64,000 nucleotides of DNA, from assembly GCF_001562115.1 (NCBI RefSeq), contig NZ_CP013926.1, positions 3,100,001 through 3,164,000 on the forward strand, in the 5' to 3' direction. Positions 18,294-27,760 of this stretch are shown piece by piece. How positions within the stretch are numbered: the first letter of the stretch is position 1; every line of letters begins with the position of its first letter. This stretch comes from Alteromonas stellipolaris. GTDB lineage: Bacteria; Pseudomonadota; Gammaproteobacteria; Enterobacterales; Alteromonadaceae. The position numbers and the translations under genes were made by a program. The notes below the pieces were generated by a model. It saw nothing but the letters and a program-made list of their open reading frames with translations. It ran no database searches and was not told the origin of the DNA.

Positions 18294-19016
18294 ATGCCCC
18301 TTAATCAGTTCCCCCTTTGTGCCATCGGCCATATACAAACACCGTTTAAACAAAAGTTTGCCATTCCCCGACAACCTAATTTAGCCAAGGCGAGGGGACA
18401 AGTCGTGTTAGCGCCGGACTTTGATGACCCTCGTGTCTTTAAAGGTTTAGAAGTATTTAGTCATGTATGGCTACTCTTTCTATTCCATGAGAATTTAGAC
18501 AAAGGCTGGAAACCTTCGGTTAAAGCCCCTCGTTTAGGTGGAAATGCAACGCTTGGGGTGTTTGCCTCTAGAAGCACACATCGCCCAAATGGTATAGGCA
18601 TGTCGGCAGTGAAAAATTTAGGTTCTGAAACTGTGGATGGAAAGCTTACCTTGAATGTCGAAGGGGTAGATTTATTAGATGGCACGCCCATTATCGATAT
18701 TAAACCTTATTTGCCCTATGCCGATGCGCTTCCCCATGCATCAGATAGCATGGCTGAACTGACACATGCCGCCCCTATCCCCAACCTTGATGTGACAATT
18801 AACCCTCTCGTGCAAAACTTGTTGCTAGAAGCCGCGGCACAGCACCCCGATCTGCCCACATTACTAAATGCAGTGCTGGCTCAAGATCCCCGTCCCGCTT
18901 ATCGTCATAAACTAAGCAATGATGAAAAAACTTACCATACTACACTGTATAACTATGATTTTGCCTTCACGGTAAAAAGTGGTGTTGTCGACGTCGTTGG
19001 GATTAACGCGCTTTAG
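18294..19016 (+). CDS. trmO: tRNA (adenine(37)-N6)-methyltransferase TrmO
   Basis: SAM-dependent enzyme that methylates N6 of t6A37 in threonine tRNAs. The 240-residue protein has the TsaA-like beta-barrel fold, with IGHIQTPF at residues 11-18, FSHVWLLFLFH near 54-64, and the signature ASRSTHRPNGIGMSAVKN near 91-108. DIKPYLPYAD near 134-143 is the second SAM/tRNA-binding block. The C-terminal domain ends in DPRPAYRH near 200 and a strand-rich tail. Length equals the E. coli enzyme (YaeB). The ATG at 18294 has only a weak ribosome site. It lies between a DUF1415 gene and proS. Confidence 0.93.
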   Translation: MPLNQFPLCAIGHIQTPFKQKFAIPRQPNLAKARGQVVLAPDFDDPRVFKGLEVFSHVWLLFLFHENLDKGWKPSVKAPRLGGNATLGVFASRSTHRPNGIGMSAVKNLGSETVDGKLTLNVEGVDLLDGTPIIDIKPYLPYADALPHASDSMAELTHAAPIPNLDVTINPLVQNLLLEAAAQHPDLPTLLNAVLAQDPRPAYRHKLSNDEKTYHTTLYNYDFAFTVKSGVVDVVGINAL

Positions 19017-19101
19017 ACGCACGTGGTTGTAGCACTATTGCTCACAGTTAATTAGAATACGCTCAATTGTATTTTTCATAGTTATAGGAAGACCGCTTCG
19101 A

Positions 19102-20766
19102 ATGCGCACTAGTCAATATTTACTTGCCACGCAGAAAGAAACTCCGGCCGACGCTGAGGTTATCAGCCACCAGTTAATGTTACGTGCTGGTATGATAAGA
19201 AAACTGGCATCAGGCCTTTACACATGGTTGCCTACCGGGCTTCGCGTACTGAATAAAGTGGCAAACATCGTTCGTGAAGAAATGAACAAAGCAGGCGGTG
19301 TAGAAGTGTTAATGCCCGTAGTTCAACCTGCTGACTTGTGGGAAGAGTCTGGTCGTTGGGAAGAATACGGCCCAGAATTACTGCGCATTAAAGACCGCCA
19401 CCAGCGAGACTTCGTGCTAGGTCCTACACATGAAGAAGTGATCACATCGTTAGTTAGAAACGAAATCAGTAGTTACAAACAACTGCCTATCAATCTTTAT
19501 CAAATCCAAACTAAATTCCGTGATGAAGTACGTCCTCGTTTTGGCATTATGCGTGGTCGTGAATTCACCATGAAAGATGCTTACAGCTTCCACTTAGACG
19601 ATACGTGTTTAGATAAAACGTACCAAACAATGTATGAAGCCTATGGCAATATCTTTAATCGCATGGGCTTAGACTACCGTGCTGTTATTGCCGACTCGGG
19701 ATCAATTGGTGGAAACCATTCCCATGAGTTCCACGTACTTGCCGAGTCTGGTGAAGATGCAATTGCCTTTGCGAGTGACAGCGACTACGCCGCAAACGTT
19801 GAAATGGCTGCAACGGCAATGCCAGAAAAACAACAAGCTTCAGGCGCAGCAGCTGAAGTAGTAAGTGGCAAAGATTCAGATAGCGCGCTTAGCATTTATG
19901 TTGTTAAAGGCGAAACAGTAGAAGAAAATACAACTGAACAATGGGTAGTATTAGTATTGCGCGCAGAACACGCGCTTAACGATATTAAAGCTGAAAAAGT
20001 AGCTGGCGTAGCCAGTCCGCTTGTTATAGCAAGTGAAGAAAAAGCCACTGAAATTTTAGGCGCTCACCCTGCTTTCATTAACCCTAATGATATTACATTG
20101 CCAATGCATGTGGATTTTAGTGCCGCTGCACTTGCCGATTTCATATGTGGTGCCGGCGAAAACGGCCAAATCACGAAAAATGCAAACTGGACTGTCGATT
20201 TACAAACAGCAGATTTACGTAACATTGTGGCGGGTGATGCTTCACCTGACGGCAATGGTACTATTGAAATAAAGCGCGGTATTGAAGTAGGCCACATTTT
20301 CCAATTGGGTAGCAAATACTCAGAAGCGATGAATTGTGGTGTACTAAGCGAAACGGGCAAGCATCAAACCCTAACCATGGGATGCTATGGAATTGGCGTT
20401 TCACGTATTGTTGCGGCAGCTATTGAACAAAACCATGATAAATACGGCATTATGTGGCCTGATCCAATCGCGCCTTTCAAAATTGCATTAATACCAATGA
20501 ATATGCATAAGTCTCACCGTATTAAAGAAGCGGCTGAGGCACTTTACGAACAACTAATTGCGTTGGGTATAGACGTATTATTTGACGATCGTAAAGAACG
20601 CCCAGGTGTTATGTTTAACGATATGGAATTAATTGGCATACCTCATAGTATTGTTATCGGTGAGAGAAACCTCGACAATCAACAAATTGAGTACAAAAAC
20701 CGCCGTACAGGTGAAAAGCAGTTACTAGATTTAGATTCGGCAAAAGACTTTGTTGTTAGTCTTTAA
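19102..20766 (+). CDS. proS: Prolyl-tRNA synthetase
   Basis: Class II aminoacyl-tRNA synthetase charging tRNA-Pro. The 554-residue protein is of the bacterial type. Motif 1 lies near residues 60-90 ([16 protein letters not shown]), motif 2 near 135-165 ([21 protein letters not shown] is split across it), and the inserted Ala-tRNA editing domain at about 225-385. Motif 3 [14 protein letters not shown] is near 432, followed by the anticodon-binding domain. It is a little shorter than E. coli ProS (572), mainly in the editing insert. Its substrate tRNA-Pro(TGG) is encoded twice nearby. Confidence 0.97.
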   Translation: MRTSQYLLATQKETPADAEVISHQLMLRAGMIRKLASGLYTWLPTGLRVLNKVANIVREEMNKAGGVEVLMPVVQPADLWEESGRWEEYGPELLRIKDRHQRDFVLGPTHEEVITSLVRNEISSYKQLPINLYQIQTKFRDEVRPRFGIMRGREFTMKDAYSFHLDDTCLDKTYQTMYEAYGNIFNRMGLDYRAVIADSGSIGGNHSHEFHVLAESGEDAIAFASDSDYAANVEMAATAMPEKQQASGAAAEVVSGKDSDSALSIYVVKGETVEENTTEQWVVLVLRAEHALNDIKAEKVAGVASPLVIASEEKATEILGAHPAFINPNDITLPMHVDFSAAALADFICGAGENGQITKNANWTVDLQTADLRNIVAGDASPDGNGTIEIKRGIEVGHIFQLGSKYSEAMNCGVLSETGKHQTLTMGCYGIGVSRIVAAAIEQNHDKYGIMWPDPIAPFKIALIPMNMHKSHRIKEAAEALYEQLIALGIDVLFDDRKERPGVMFNDMELIGIPHSIVIGERNLDNQQIEYKNRRTGEKQLLDLDSAKDFVVSL

Positions 20767-20875
20767 CATTGTCTATCATTGAAAGATAAATATTAGTAAT
20801 CTTGCATTTAATTTTGTGTATAGCTTTGCGATAACGGCAATAGCGGTTAGCTAAAAGAATAAAAACGGTGAACAT

Positions 20876-21721
20876 ATGCGGTTAACATTTTACGGCGTGA
20901 GAGGCTCTATTCCTACTCCTGGAAAAGCCTACGCACGCTATGGTGGTAATACCGCATGCGTTCATATTGAATTAGCCGATGGCACAGATATTGTGCTTGA
21001 TTCTGGAACGGGTATCAGGCTGTTGGGGAATAAACTTCGCAGCAAAGATACCCCTATTCACTTATTGCTCAGCCATAATCACTGGGATCACATACAAGGT
21101 TTTCCATTCTTTAGCCCTATCTTTCAAAAAGATAGAGATATCTATATTTATCCAGGGCAAACGACCTTACCCGAGCACGATCAAATTTTAAAACAAATGC
21201 AAGGCTCAACGTTTCCTGTCCCTGTCAGTGCGTTACAGTCAAAGCTCCATTTAACCATTATTCCGCCAGAGCAAGATATTTGGGAAATTGGTTCTGCTAC
21301 CATTCGCCGAATACCTATTAATCACCCTGGCAAGGGTAGCGCCTATAGTATTGAAGAAAAAGGCACTAAAATTGCCTACATTACTGACAACGAACTCTAC
21401 CCGCCGTATAAAAAAGAAACTGACTTTCTAACGTTTGTCGATTTTGCTAGAAACGCAGACGTTATTATCCATGATGCACAATATATGATGTCAGATATGC
21501 CTGCTAAAACAGGCTGGGGTCATTCAGTTGCTGAAGAAGCCGTAAAGCTTGCTATAGCGAGTAATTCAAAAAAATTAGCGCTATATAGCCATGATCCAGA
21601 TCGCACAGATGAGGATATTGATAAGGTGGTTGAACACTGCATGGATTACATCACAATTGCAGAGTCGAGCCTGAAAATATTTGCATCAGCGGAAGGCCAG
21701 TCACTGGATTTCACTAATTAA
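20876..21721 (+). CDS. MBL-fold metallo-hydrolase
   Basis: A 281-residue metallo-beta-lactamase-fold enzyme. The metal site is visible: LLSHNHWDHIQGFPFF near residues 62-77 (the HxHxDH motif), a histidine in INHPGKG near 147, an aspartate in AYITDNE near 166, and IIHDAQY and YSHDPDRTDED near the C-terminus. The N-terminal FYGVRGSIPTPG and RYGGNTAC blocks are typical of the subgroup related to PhnP, RNase Z-like enzymes and cyclic phosphodiesterases. The substrate is unknown. It lies 109 bp after proS and 47 bp before pldA on the same strand, with no terminator seen between them. Confidence 0.85.
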   Translation: MRLTFYGVRGSIPTPGKAYARYGGNTACVHIELADGTDIVLDSGTGIRLLGNKLRSKDTPIHLLLSHNHWDHIQGFPFFSPIFQKDRDIYIYPGQTTLPEHDQILKQMQGSTFPVPVSALQSKLHLTIIPPEQDIWEIGSATIRRIPINHPGKGSAYSIEEKGTKIAYITDNELYPPYKKETDFLTFVDFARNADVIIHDAQYMMSDMPAKTGWGHSVAEEAVKLAIASNSKKLALYSHDPDRTDEDIDKVVEHCMDYITIAESSLKIFASAEGQSLDFTN

Positions 21722-21768
21722 AATAATTTATAAAAAAACAACGACTTACCTAACGGAGAACACCACCA

Positions 21769-22713
21769 GTGTCAGTGTTTAAGCCATTTTTAATATTGGC
21801 TGCAGTCAGTCTGTGCAGCATAAATGCTCTTGCCCAAGAAAATGCGCAAGATGAACAAGAGAGTGATATTGAAGTTATTGATATCATTAAACGAGATACC
21901 ACAACTGAAAGTGCGCTCGATAATCGCTTGGAAGGTGACAAGGAAGCAATTGATAACGTTTTTGCTATTACACAACATAGACAAAACTATTTACTTCCTA
22001 TGACTTACATTACCAATCCAAACTCAAACGGTAATGATGAACTCACAGAAGAGAATGTCGATAAAAAAGAAGCCAAATTTCAGGTTAGCGTAAAGCTGCC
22101 TCTTTATTTGGAAGACACTGGGTTTGACGGCGTTTACCTTGGTTTTACCCTTACTTCGTTTTGGCAACTATACAACAGCGAAGTGTCTAAACCCTTTAGA
22201 GAAACCAATTATGAGCCAGAGATATTTTGGCAAGAAACGGCAGACTATTCTGTTTTAGGGTATAAGTTTAATACCTTTCAAGTAGGGTTTAATCATATGT
22301 CTAATGGACAGAGTGGCCTTAGCTCTAGAAGTTGGAACCGTATTTTCGCCTCTGTTGTATTTAGTGACCAAGATGATATTTATTATTTAAAAACTTGGTA
22401 TCGTATTCCAGAAGATGAAAAAGAAGACCTGCTCGACCCTACCGGTGATGATAACCCTGATATCGAAAACTATTATGGTCGTATGGAATTTGGTTACGGG
22501 CGAAAGCTTGGTAATTTCAAAGTAATGGCATTGCTTCGCAATAACCTTAACTTAGGGAATAACCGAGGTAGTATACAGGTTGATTTAACTTATCCACTCA
22601 CCGACCGTTATGAATTACTGTTTCAGTACTTTAACGGCTATGGCGACTCACTGATTGATTATAACCGCTCTCAAGAGCGTGTGGGCTTAGGCTTCCAGCT
22701 ACTTTTCCTATAA
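21769..22713 (+). CDS. pldA: Outer-membrane phospholipase A
   Basis: Calcium-dependent phospholipase A1/A2 in the outer membrane that removes mislocalised phospholipids. The 314-residue precursor has a signal peptide ending near SINALAQ (residue 22-23). The OMPLA catalytic region FNHMSNGQSGLSSRSWNRI provides the His-Ser pair and calcium residues, about 175-195. The closing strands are typical: RYELLFQYFNGYGDSLIDYN, RVGLGFQLLFL. The start is GTG at 21769 with GGAG about 10 nt upstream. An acidic stretch after the signal peptide (about residues 25-60) is longer than in E. coli. An 11-bp bidirectional hairpin follows. Confidence 0.93.
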   Translation: MSVFKPFLILAAVSLCSINALAQENAQDEQESDIEVIDIIKRDTTTESALDNRLEGDKEAIDNVFAITQHRQNYLLPMTYITNPNSNGNDELTEENVDKKEAKFQVSVKLPLYLEDTGFDGVYLGFTLTSFWQLYNSEVSKPFRETNYEPEIFWQETADYSVLGYKFNTFQVGFNHMSNGQSGLSSRSWNRIFASVVFSDQDDIYYLKTWYRIPEDEKEDLLDPTGDDNPDIENYYGRMEFGYGRKLGNFKVMALLRNNLNLGNNRGSIQVDLTYPLTDRYELLFQYFNGYGDSLIDYNRSQERVGLGFQLLFL

Positions 22714-22723
22714 GTATTAAATC

Positions 22724-22755
22724 AATAAGAGGCCTTATTTGATGGGCCTCTTATT
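22724..22755. terminator. Bidirectional terminator-like hairpin, pldA / HDAC-like gene
   Basis: AATAAGAGGCC (22724-22734), a 10-nt loop, GGCCTCTTATT (22745-22755). It is a perfect 11-bp stem with AT-rich feet shared by two convergent genes. Its last base overlaps the stop codon of the minus-strand gene. Confidence 0.75.
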
Positions 22756-23651
22756 CAAATAACACCAGCAGCTTTATACAATTGCAAATGAACATCCACT
22801 AACGCATCTATGTCGCGCTGATAACCACCACCGATAACCGCCGCAATGGGTACTCCCATACGTTCAGCAAACGCAAAAACCATATCATCTCGAGCACTAA
22901 CGCCTTCGGTTGTGATATTTAATAAACCCAAGTCGTCATTAATATGAATATCTACGCCAGCATCATAAATAATGGCATCTGCTTGAAATTGCATGGCCAC
23001 CATGGTGAGAGTTTCTTGTACCGCATTTAAATATTCGTCGTCTTCACAGCCCTTCACCATGCCTATATCGATATTTGAATGCTGCTTTCGATACGGAAAG
23101 TTCTTCTCACCATGAACTGACACGGTGAAAATACTATTATCGTATTGGGCAAGCTTAGCGGTACCGTCACCCTGATGGACGTCAAAGTCGATAATCAAAA
23201 CATTGTCTATGCCTTCACATTTTTGCATCGCTTTAGCGGCAAGAAATAAATCGTTAAATAAGCAAAACCCTGATCCAAAATCTGAGAAGGCATGATGGTA
23301 GCCACCGGTTAAATTTAACGCCTTACCATGCTTTATAGCCAATTGGGCAGTTAAACAGGTGCCAGCCACTGCGGTTAGCGTACGTTCGATTAGTTGATCT
23401 GACCAAGGAAAGCCGATACGACGCATAGCTTTTTTATCTAATGTGCCGCTTGTTAACTGCTGAACATAGTCTTTGTCAAAGTGAGACTCCAACTCTGTTA
23501 CCGCAAACGGTGAAGGTGTGTGAAACACACTATCAGCGACACCGTGAGCCGATAACGCATTTCGAATGCCTTGGTATTTATCGATGGGGAAGCGATGACG
23601 TTCAGGTAAGCTGAGTTGGCTATAAATAGGATGAAATACCAGTGGGATCAT
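22755..23651 (-). CDS. Histone deacetylase-family protein
   Basis: A 298-residue zinc amidohydrolase of the HDAC/acetoin-utilisation (AcuC-like) superfamily. Known bacterial members deacetylate acetyl-lysine, acetylpolyamines or related amides. The active site is complete: tandem histidines in GGYHHAF near residues 115-121, zinc ligands in IIDFDVHQGDGT near 153-164, the third ligand in IIYDAGVDIH near 228-237, and the catalytic-Tyr region IGGGYQRD near 275. Which substrate this member uses cannot be told. It stands alone between the convergent pldA and the chemoreceptor gene and is probably monocistronic. Confidence 0.88.
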   Translation of the reverse strand: MIPLVFHPIYSQLSLPERHRFPIDKYQGIRNALSAHGVADSVFHTPSPFAVTELESHFDKDYVQQLTSGTLDKKAMRRIGFPWSDQLIERTLTAVAGTCLTAQLAIKHGKALNLTGGYHHAFSDFGSGFCLFNDLFLAAKAMQKCEGIDNVLIIDFDVHQGDGTAKLAQYDNSIFTVSVHGEKNFPYRKQHSNIDIGMVKGCEDDEYLNAVQETLTMVAMQFQADAIIYDAGVDIHINDDLGLLNITTEGVSARDDMVFAFAERMGVPIAAVIGGGYQRDIDALVDVHLQLYKAAGVI

Positions 23652-23705
23652 AACGTTTCAATCATTACCTTGTTTATTTGCGGAGAAAGCCCCCAGTGGG
23701 ATTTT

Positions 23706-23731
23706 AAAAAAACGGAGCCTATGGCTCCGTT
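23706..23731 (-). terminator. Chemoreceptor gene terminator
   Basis: AACGGAGCC (23711-23719), loop TAT, GGCTCCGTT (23723-23731). Read on the minus strand the stem is followed by a long T-run (the A-run at 23706-23712 on the plus strand). It is an intrinsic terminator 20 bp past the stop. Confidence 0.9.
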
Positions 23732-23753
23732 TCATTATACGCAATGTCATAGA

Positions 23754-25376
23754 TTACCGGGTTAAACTGCTCACCACTTTTTCTACGTTAACTGACATAC
23801 TCTTCATCGACTCTGCCATGTCATCACGTTGCGCCAATTTATGAAAGCGATCTGACGATGCCACCACATTCGCAATAATACTTTCCACCTGCGACAACAC
23901 TGCCTCTTGCTCGTCAGCTGCTTCATTAAGGGCAACCACAACGCTTGCCGTTTCCTTAATATCATCAACCACGTTATTCAGGGTTTGTAATGCAATAGCA
24001 GCTTCAGCCGCATTGCTGTCTGAGAGCTGCTTACCTTCTTCCATGGCCAACACGGCTCCACGGGCTTCGGCTTCAAAACTACTAAGAATATCGTTTATCT
24101 CTTTCGTCGATTGCTGTGTCTTCGCTGCCAACGCCCGCACTTCATCTGCTACCACGGCAAAGCCTCTGCCATGCTCGCCTGCCCGAGCGGCTTCAATGGC
24201 AGCATTCAGTGCTAATAAGTTGGTTTGATCGGCAATTTCGTTAATCACATTAACCACTTTGAGAATATTTTTACTGCGGCTTTGTAGGTCGCTTACAATA
24301 TCGCTCGACTCTGTTACTGTTTTTGCTAGTTGCTTAAACCCTGCATTCGCTCGCTCAAAAGTTGAATAGCAACTCGCTACGTTCTCTTCTGAATTTCTGG
24401 TAGCCACAGCCACTTGGTCGGTAATCGCAACCAAGTTCTGCACTATGCCTTTTAATTTATCAGTGGTGGCATCTAACGAAAGTGAAGCATCGCGCTGCTC
24501 TACCGCGCCATCCATGATTGATTGCCCCACATCGCCAAGGGCAATGAAAGCACGTTCCATTTCTAATTCAGTTTGATGCAACTGGGTAACCGAGCTTTTT
24601 AATTTGCTTTGTAATGCTCTGGCAGAATCAGCCAAAATGCCTAGCTCGTGTCCACTTGAGTAAGTCAGCGGGTAATCGTATTGACTAGTAGCGAGGTTAG
24701 AAATACACGCGGCTACTTCACGAGTAGGATTAATCACTTGGGAGCGAAGACGACTAATTACATAAACTACAGATAGCAGTGATAGCACAATAGCAGCAAA
24801 CAGAATTAGCCATAACATCCTGCGCGTACCGTCCTTTAAGTCGGTGATGGCGAGTGCAGATTGATTCGCTATTTCATCGGCAATACTTTCAAGTAGTTTT
24901 GCTGGCTCTCGGTCGATACCACGAACATAGCTATCCCCTACTTTCGGGTCAAAGCCCGATGCGATAAAAGCCGCATAACCTTCTCTATACTTTTCGGCCA
25001 TATAGGCGTGCGCTGTTTGGAATTTTCGAATATCCGCTTTGGCTTTATCACTTACTACAGGGTTCGCTAGCATTTGGCTAAATTGTTGCTTTATCTCGGC
25101 TTCGCGTTTTTGAAAACGAGACCAGTACTTTTCACGATCGTCGTTGTTGTGTCCTCTCAGCAGTGTATTTTTCCACTCCTGTACTTGGGTTTTGAAGGTA
25201 TTTAAGGTTGCGTTAACGTCACGCTCCGCCTGAACAAGTGTATGCTCTAGTGATTCGAAACTGCTTAACAGCGAGAAAGATTTATAGATGGATGCGGCGT
25301 TTAGAAAAACCAATAAACATAAGCTCGCAAGCACAGGGGTAATTACCAATCGACTGATACTGGTATAATTGAACAC
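23754..25376 (-). CDS. Methyl-accepting chemotaxis protein
   Basis: A 540-residue transmembrane chemoreceptor. The N-terminal helix (about residues 10-30) leads to a roughly 155-residue periplasmic sensor predicted to be helical, with no PAS or Cache motif I recognise. A second transmembrane helix lies at about 188-208, then a HAMP linker and a cytoplasmic signalling coiled coil. The hairpin tip is conserved: [20 protein letters not shown] followed by [15 protein letters not shown], which binds CheA and CheW. The start is GTG at 25376. There is no C-terminal CheR-docking pentapeptide. It is monocistronic, bounded by its own terminator; the ligand is unknown. Confidence 0.93.
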   Translation of the reverse strand: MFNYTSISRLVITPVLASLCLLVFLNAASIYKSFSLLSSFESLEHTLVQAERDVNATLNTFKTQVQEWKNTLLRGHNNDDREKYWSRFQKREAEIKQQFSQMLANPVVSDKAKADIRKFQTAHAYMAEKYREGYAAFIASGFDPKVGDSYVRGIDREPAKLLESIADEIANQSALAITDLKDGTRRMLWLILFAAIVLSLLSVVYVISRLRSQVINPTREVAACISNLATSQYDYPLTYSSGHELGILADSARALQSKLKSSVTQLHQTELEMERAFIALGDVGQSIMDGAVEQRDASLSLDATTDKLKGIVQNLVAITDQVAVATRNSEENVASCYSTFERANAGFKQLAKTVTESSDIVSDLQSRSKNILKVVNVINEIADQTNLLALNAAIEAARAGEHGRGFAVVADEVRALAAKTQQSTKEINDILSSFEAEARGAVLAMEEGKQLSDSNAAEAAIALQTLNNVVDDIKETASVVVALNEAADEQEAVLSQVESIIANVVASSDRFHKLAQRDDMAESMKSMSVNVEKVVSSLTR

Positions 25377-25568
25377 AGCGGTTAACCTTTAGTCTAATAA
25401 AAATGCGAAAATCGTGAAACGCCGCCATTAAATGATATGTTAATGACAGAAACGTTACAGAAAAGGTATAACTCTGAATACCTTTACCTATTCGTTAATA
25501 CGTAATAATTATAGAGCTAACAGCAAGTTTTGAAACTTTCATATCTGACAATAAAAGGGCGCTAACAA

Positions 25569-27491
25569 CTAGGGTTCCAACCAGTTTATACGGCTAACCT
25601 CTGCACCAAAGTATCTTGCCCCTTCTAACGTGTGATGCCCATAATCGTAAAATAGCTTTTCTAACGATTCATTTACTCCAGAACACAGTTTCAACTCAGA
25701 TTGACAAATATAGTCCATCCTATCCAGCAGCGTAACATTAGGAAACCCTTTCACGATAAGGGCGAGCGATTCGTTAATTTCACTCACTGTTCCAGTGAAG
25801 TCCACTCTTGTAGTTGTTTTATTACCACTGTAGGCATTGAAATAAGCTGAATTGATATGGTTTACGAGAACCTCATCATCGGCGTACGACTTATCATCTC
25901 TGACGACATAAGCAATAAAGTCTGCAAGTGTCCAATTACGTGTTCTGTATTCAGGGAATTCGTGGATATTATTCACTACAATAATTTCTTTCCCAGCTTC
26001 TATAAATTTTTCTATAACTTGATTTAAAGAAGCTACATCCTCTAGGTCATATCTAGAAGCTATAATTATAGTATCAGCGTGTTTGAAGTTTGGTACGCCC
26101 GAAAGCTCAGAAAAATTCTTATTGATATCACTAATTTCACTCCCATAACGAGCAAAAGAAAATTCGGAGCCGTTATACTTCGAATGTAACAGAACGTTAT
26201 ATAAATCCTTGGAATGAGAATTTCCTATAATCAATGCGTTCTCATAGTTATTATCTAAGTCAAACCACAACTCATTTTCGTTATATTGTCGCACCAACCC
26301 CCAAGATTCTTCTCTTAATAGTGTATTACTCCGCGATGCCTCTGAAATTTGAAAACTGTTTAGCGGGTTAAAGTTACCAGGGTTCAGCTTTTGGGAAAAA
26401 ATTGCACTACTAGAACCAATCACTATAAAACCTATTAATGATACGCAAGAATACGTAAATATCGTTTTACGATTTATTTTATCCTTGAATCTAAAGGGGG
26501 TTTCTACATACTTCCAACTTCCATAGGCCAACAACATAGTTAACATGCTAAGGGATAGCATCAAATCATGGGAAGGCTCTTCCACTGAAAGTATTCTGGT
26601 AAAGGCGAAGATAGGCTGATGCCAAAGGTAGGCTGAATAGCTGATTAAGCCTATTCCTACGAATAGTCTAAGGCTAAGCAAGCGGCCAACTAATGTTTTA
26701 CTATCGGCAAATAAAACGATTAACACCACACCAAACACGGGCACTAACGTATAAAAACTAGGAAATGGCACGAAGCTATCGAAGAAAAATGTAGCATAAA
26801 GCACCATTAGAAGGCCGATAGATGCCGCTATATTGTTAGATCTCACACCATGTTTCTGAACAGTAAAAGCGGCTAGAGAGCCAGCTAACAATTCCCAACC
26901 ACGAAATGGAGCGAGATAAAAATTTGCACTTGGACTGTTTCGAGAGCCCCACTCACATGCCAGCAGACTCAGCGCGGCAATAAATGCTATCAGCCAAAAA
27001 AGCCGTTCCCTTTTAAAACCTTGTCGCCATGCAAACATAAGTAACAAAGGAAATATTAGATAATACTGTTCTTCTACCGCTAAACTCCATGTATGAAGTA
27101 AAGGTTTCTCTTCAGCAGCAGCTTCAAAGTAGCCGCTCTCTCGCCAAAAAAGAATATTGGATGCGAAAAGACTAACGGCAACAATACTATGGGAAAACTC
27201 TTTAAAACTGTCTACTGTCATGGTCAACCATGCAATAGGGATACATAAGACAATAACAAATACGAGTGCAGGTAATATTCTTCTAGCGCGACGTTCGTAA
27301 AAATTAACTAGGCTGAATTTTTCACGCTCTATTTCTACGATGAGAATAGAGGTAATCAAATAGCCACTTATAACAAAGAAAACATCGACTCCGACGAATC
27401 CACCGGCAAAGAATTTGAACCCGGCATGAAATAGAATGACAGGTAATACGGCTAATGCTCTTAAGCCATCAATCTCGGAGCGATATTGCAA
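25569..27491 (-). CDS. Acyltransferase-3 / SGNH two-domain membrane O-acyltransferase
   Basis: OafA/YrhL-type membrane protein that transfers acetyl groups onto surface polysaccharide. The 640-residue protein has an N-terminal acyltransferase-3 domain of about ten helices (EIDGLRALAVLPVILFHAG near 6-24, and a later RRARRILPAL motif). From about residue 380 a C-terminal SGNH hydrolase-like domain follows, with GNSHSKD (Asn in place of the usual Asp of GDSH) and a terminal DYGHHT Asp-His pair. The TTG start at 27491 has AAGGGA 7 nt upstream. Its AT-rich codons compared with neighbours, and isolation between two housekeeping loci, suggest acquisition (inference). The target glycan is unknown. 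Confidence 0.88.
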   Translation of the reverse strand: MQYRSEIDGLRALAVLPVILFHAGFKFFAGGFVGVDVFFVISGYLITSILIVEIEREKFSLVNFYERRARRILPALVFVIVLCIPIAWLTMTVDSFKEFSHSIVAVSLFASNILFWRESGYFEAAAEEKPLLHTWSLAVEEQYYLIFPLLLMFAWRQGFKRERLFWLIAFIAALSLLACEWGSRNSPSANFYLAPFRGWELLAGSLAAFTVQKHGVRSNNIAASIGLLMVLYATFFFDSFVPFPSFYTLVPVFGVVLIVLFADSKTLVGRLLSLRLFVGIGLISYSAYLWHQPIFAFTRILSVEEPSHDLMLSLSMLTMLLAYGSWKYVETPFRFKDKINRKTIFTYSCVSLIGFIVIGSSSAIFSQKLNPGNFNPLNSFQISEASRSNTLLREESWGLVRQYNENELWFDLDNNYENALIIGNSHSKDLYNVLLHSKYNGSEFSFARYGSEISDINKNFSELSGVPNFKHADTIIIASRYDLEDVASLNQVIEKFIEAGKEIIVVNNIHEFPEYRTRNWTLADFIAYVVRDDKSYADDEVLVNHINSAYFNAYSGNKTTTRVDFTGTVSEINESLALIVKGFPNVTLLDRMDYICQSELKLCSGVNESLEKLFYDYGHHTLEGARYFGAEVSRINWLEP

Positions 27492-27651
27492 AATAAAGTC
27501 CCTTTAGGAAATAGCTGCTCTTTCCCCTACTCAGTCGACATCTATAACGTTGCGGTAATAGTGAAGACGTTATCTAGAGGGATTAGTATTATTATGCTTT
27601 ATTTTCACTTAACGATAGAAAAATTGACACTGGTATTTTAATACTACTATC

Positions 27652-27742
27652 AAAAAATTGTGCGCTTTTGCGCTTAAAAAGCCTCTTCGCTTTTAACGCA
27701 ATTTAGGGTAAAACACATTTACTAAGCCTTTAAGCGCACAAT
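27652..27742 (-). terminator. guaBA terminator with a long-loop inverted repeat
   Basis: ATTGTGCGCTT (27657-27667) and AAGCGCACAAT (27732-27742) form an 11-bp perfect inverted repeat around 64 nt that hold smaller self-pairing pieces. On the minus strand the second arm runs into a T-run (27656-27652). It lies just after the guaA stop, so it is a plausible though unusually long terminator. The rest of the gap 27492-27651 has no gene. Confidence 0.55.
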
Positions 27743-27760
27743 AATTAAGCTACGATATTC

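Noticed and set aside
23754..25376. Chemoreceptor as part of a local chemotaxis operon
   Set aside because: No che genes nearby and it has its own terminator; treated as a stand-alone receptor.
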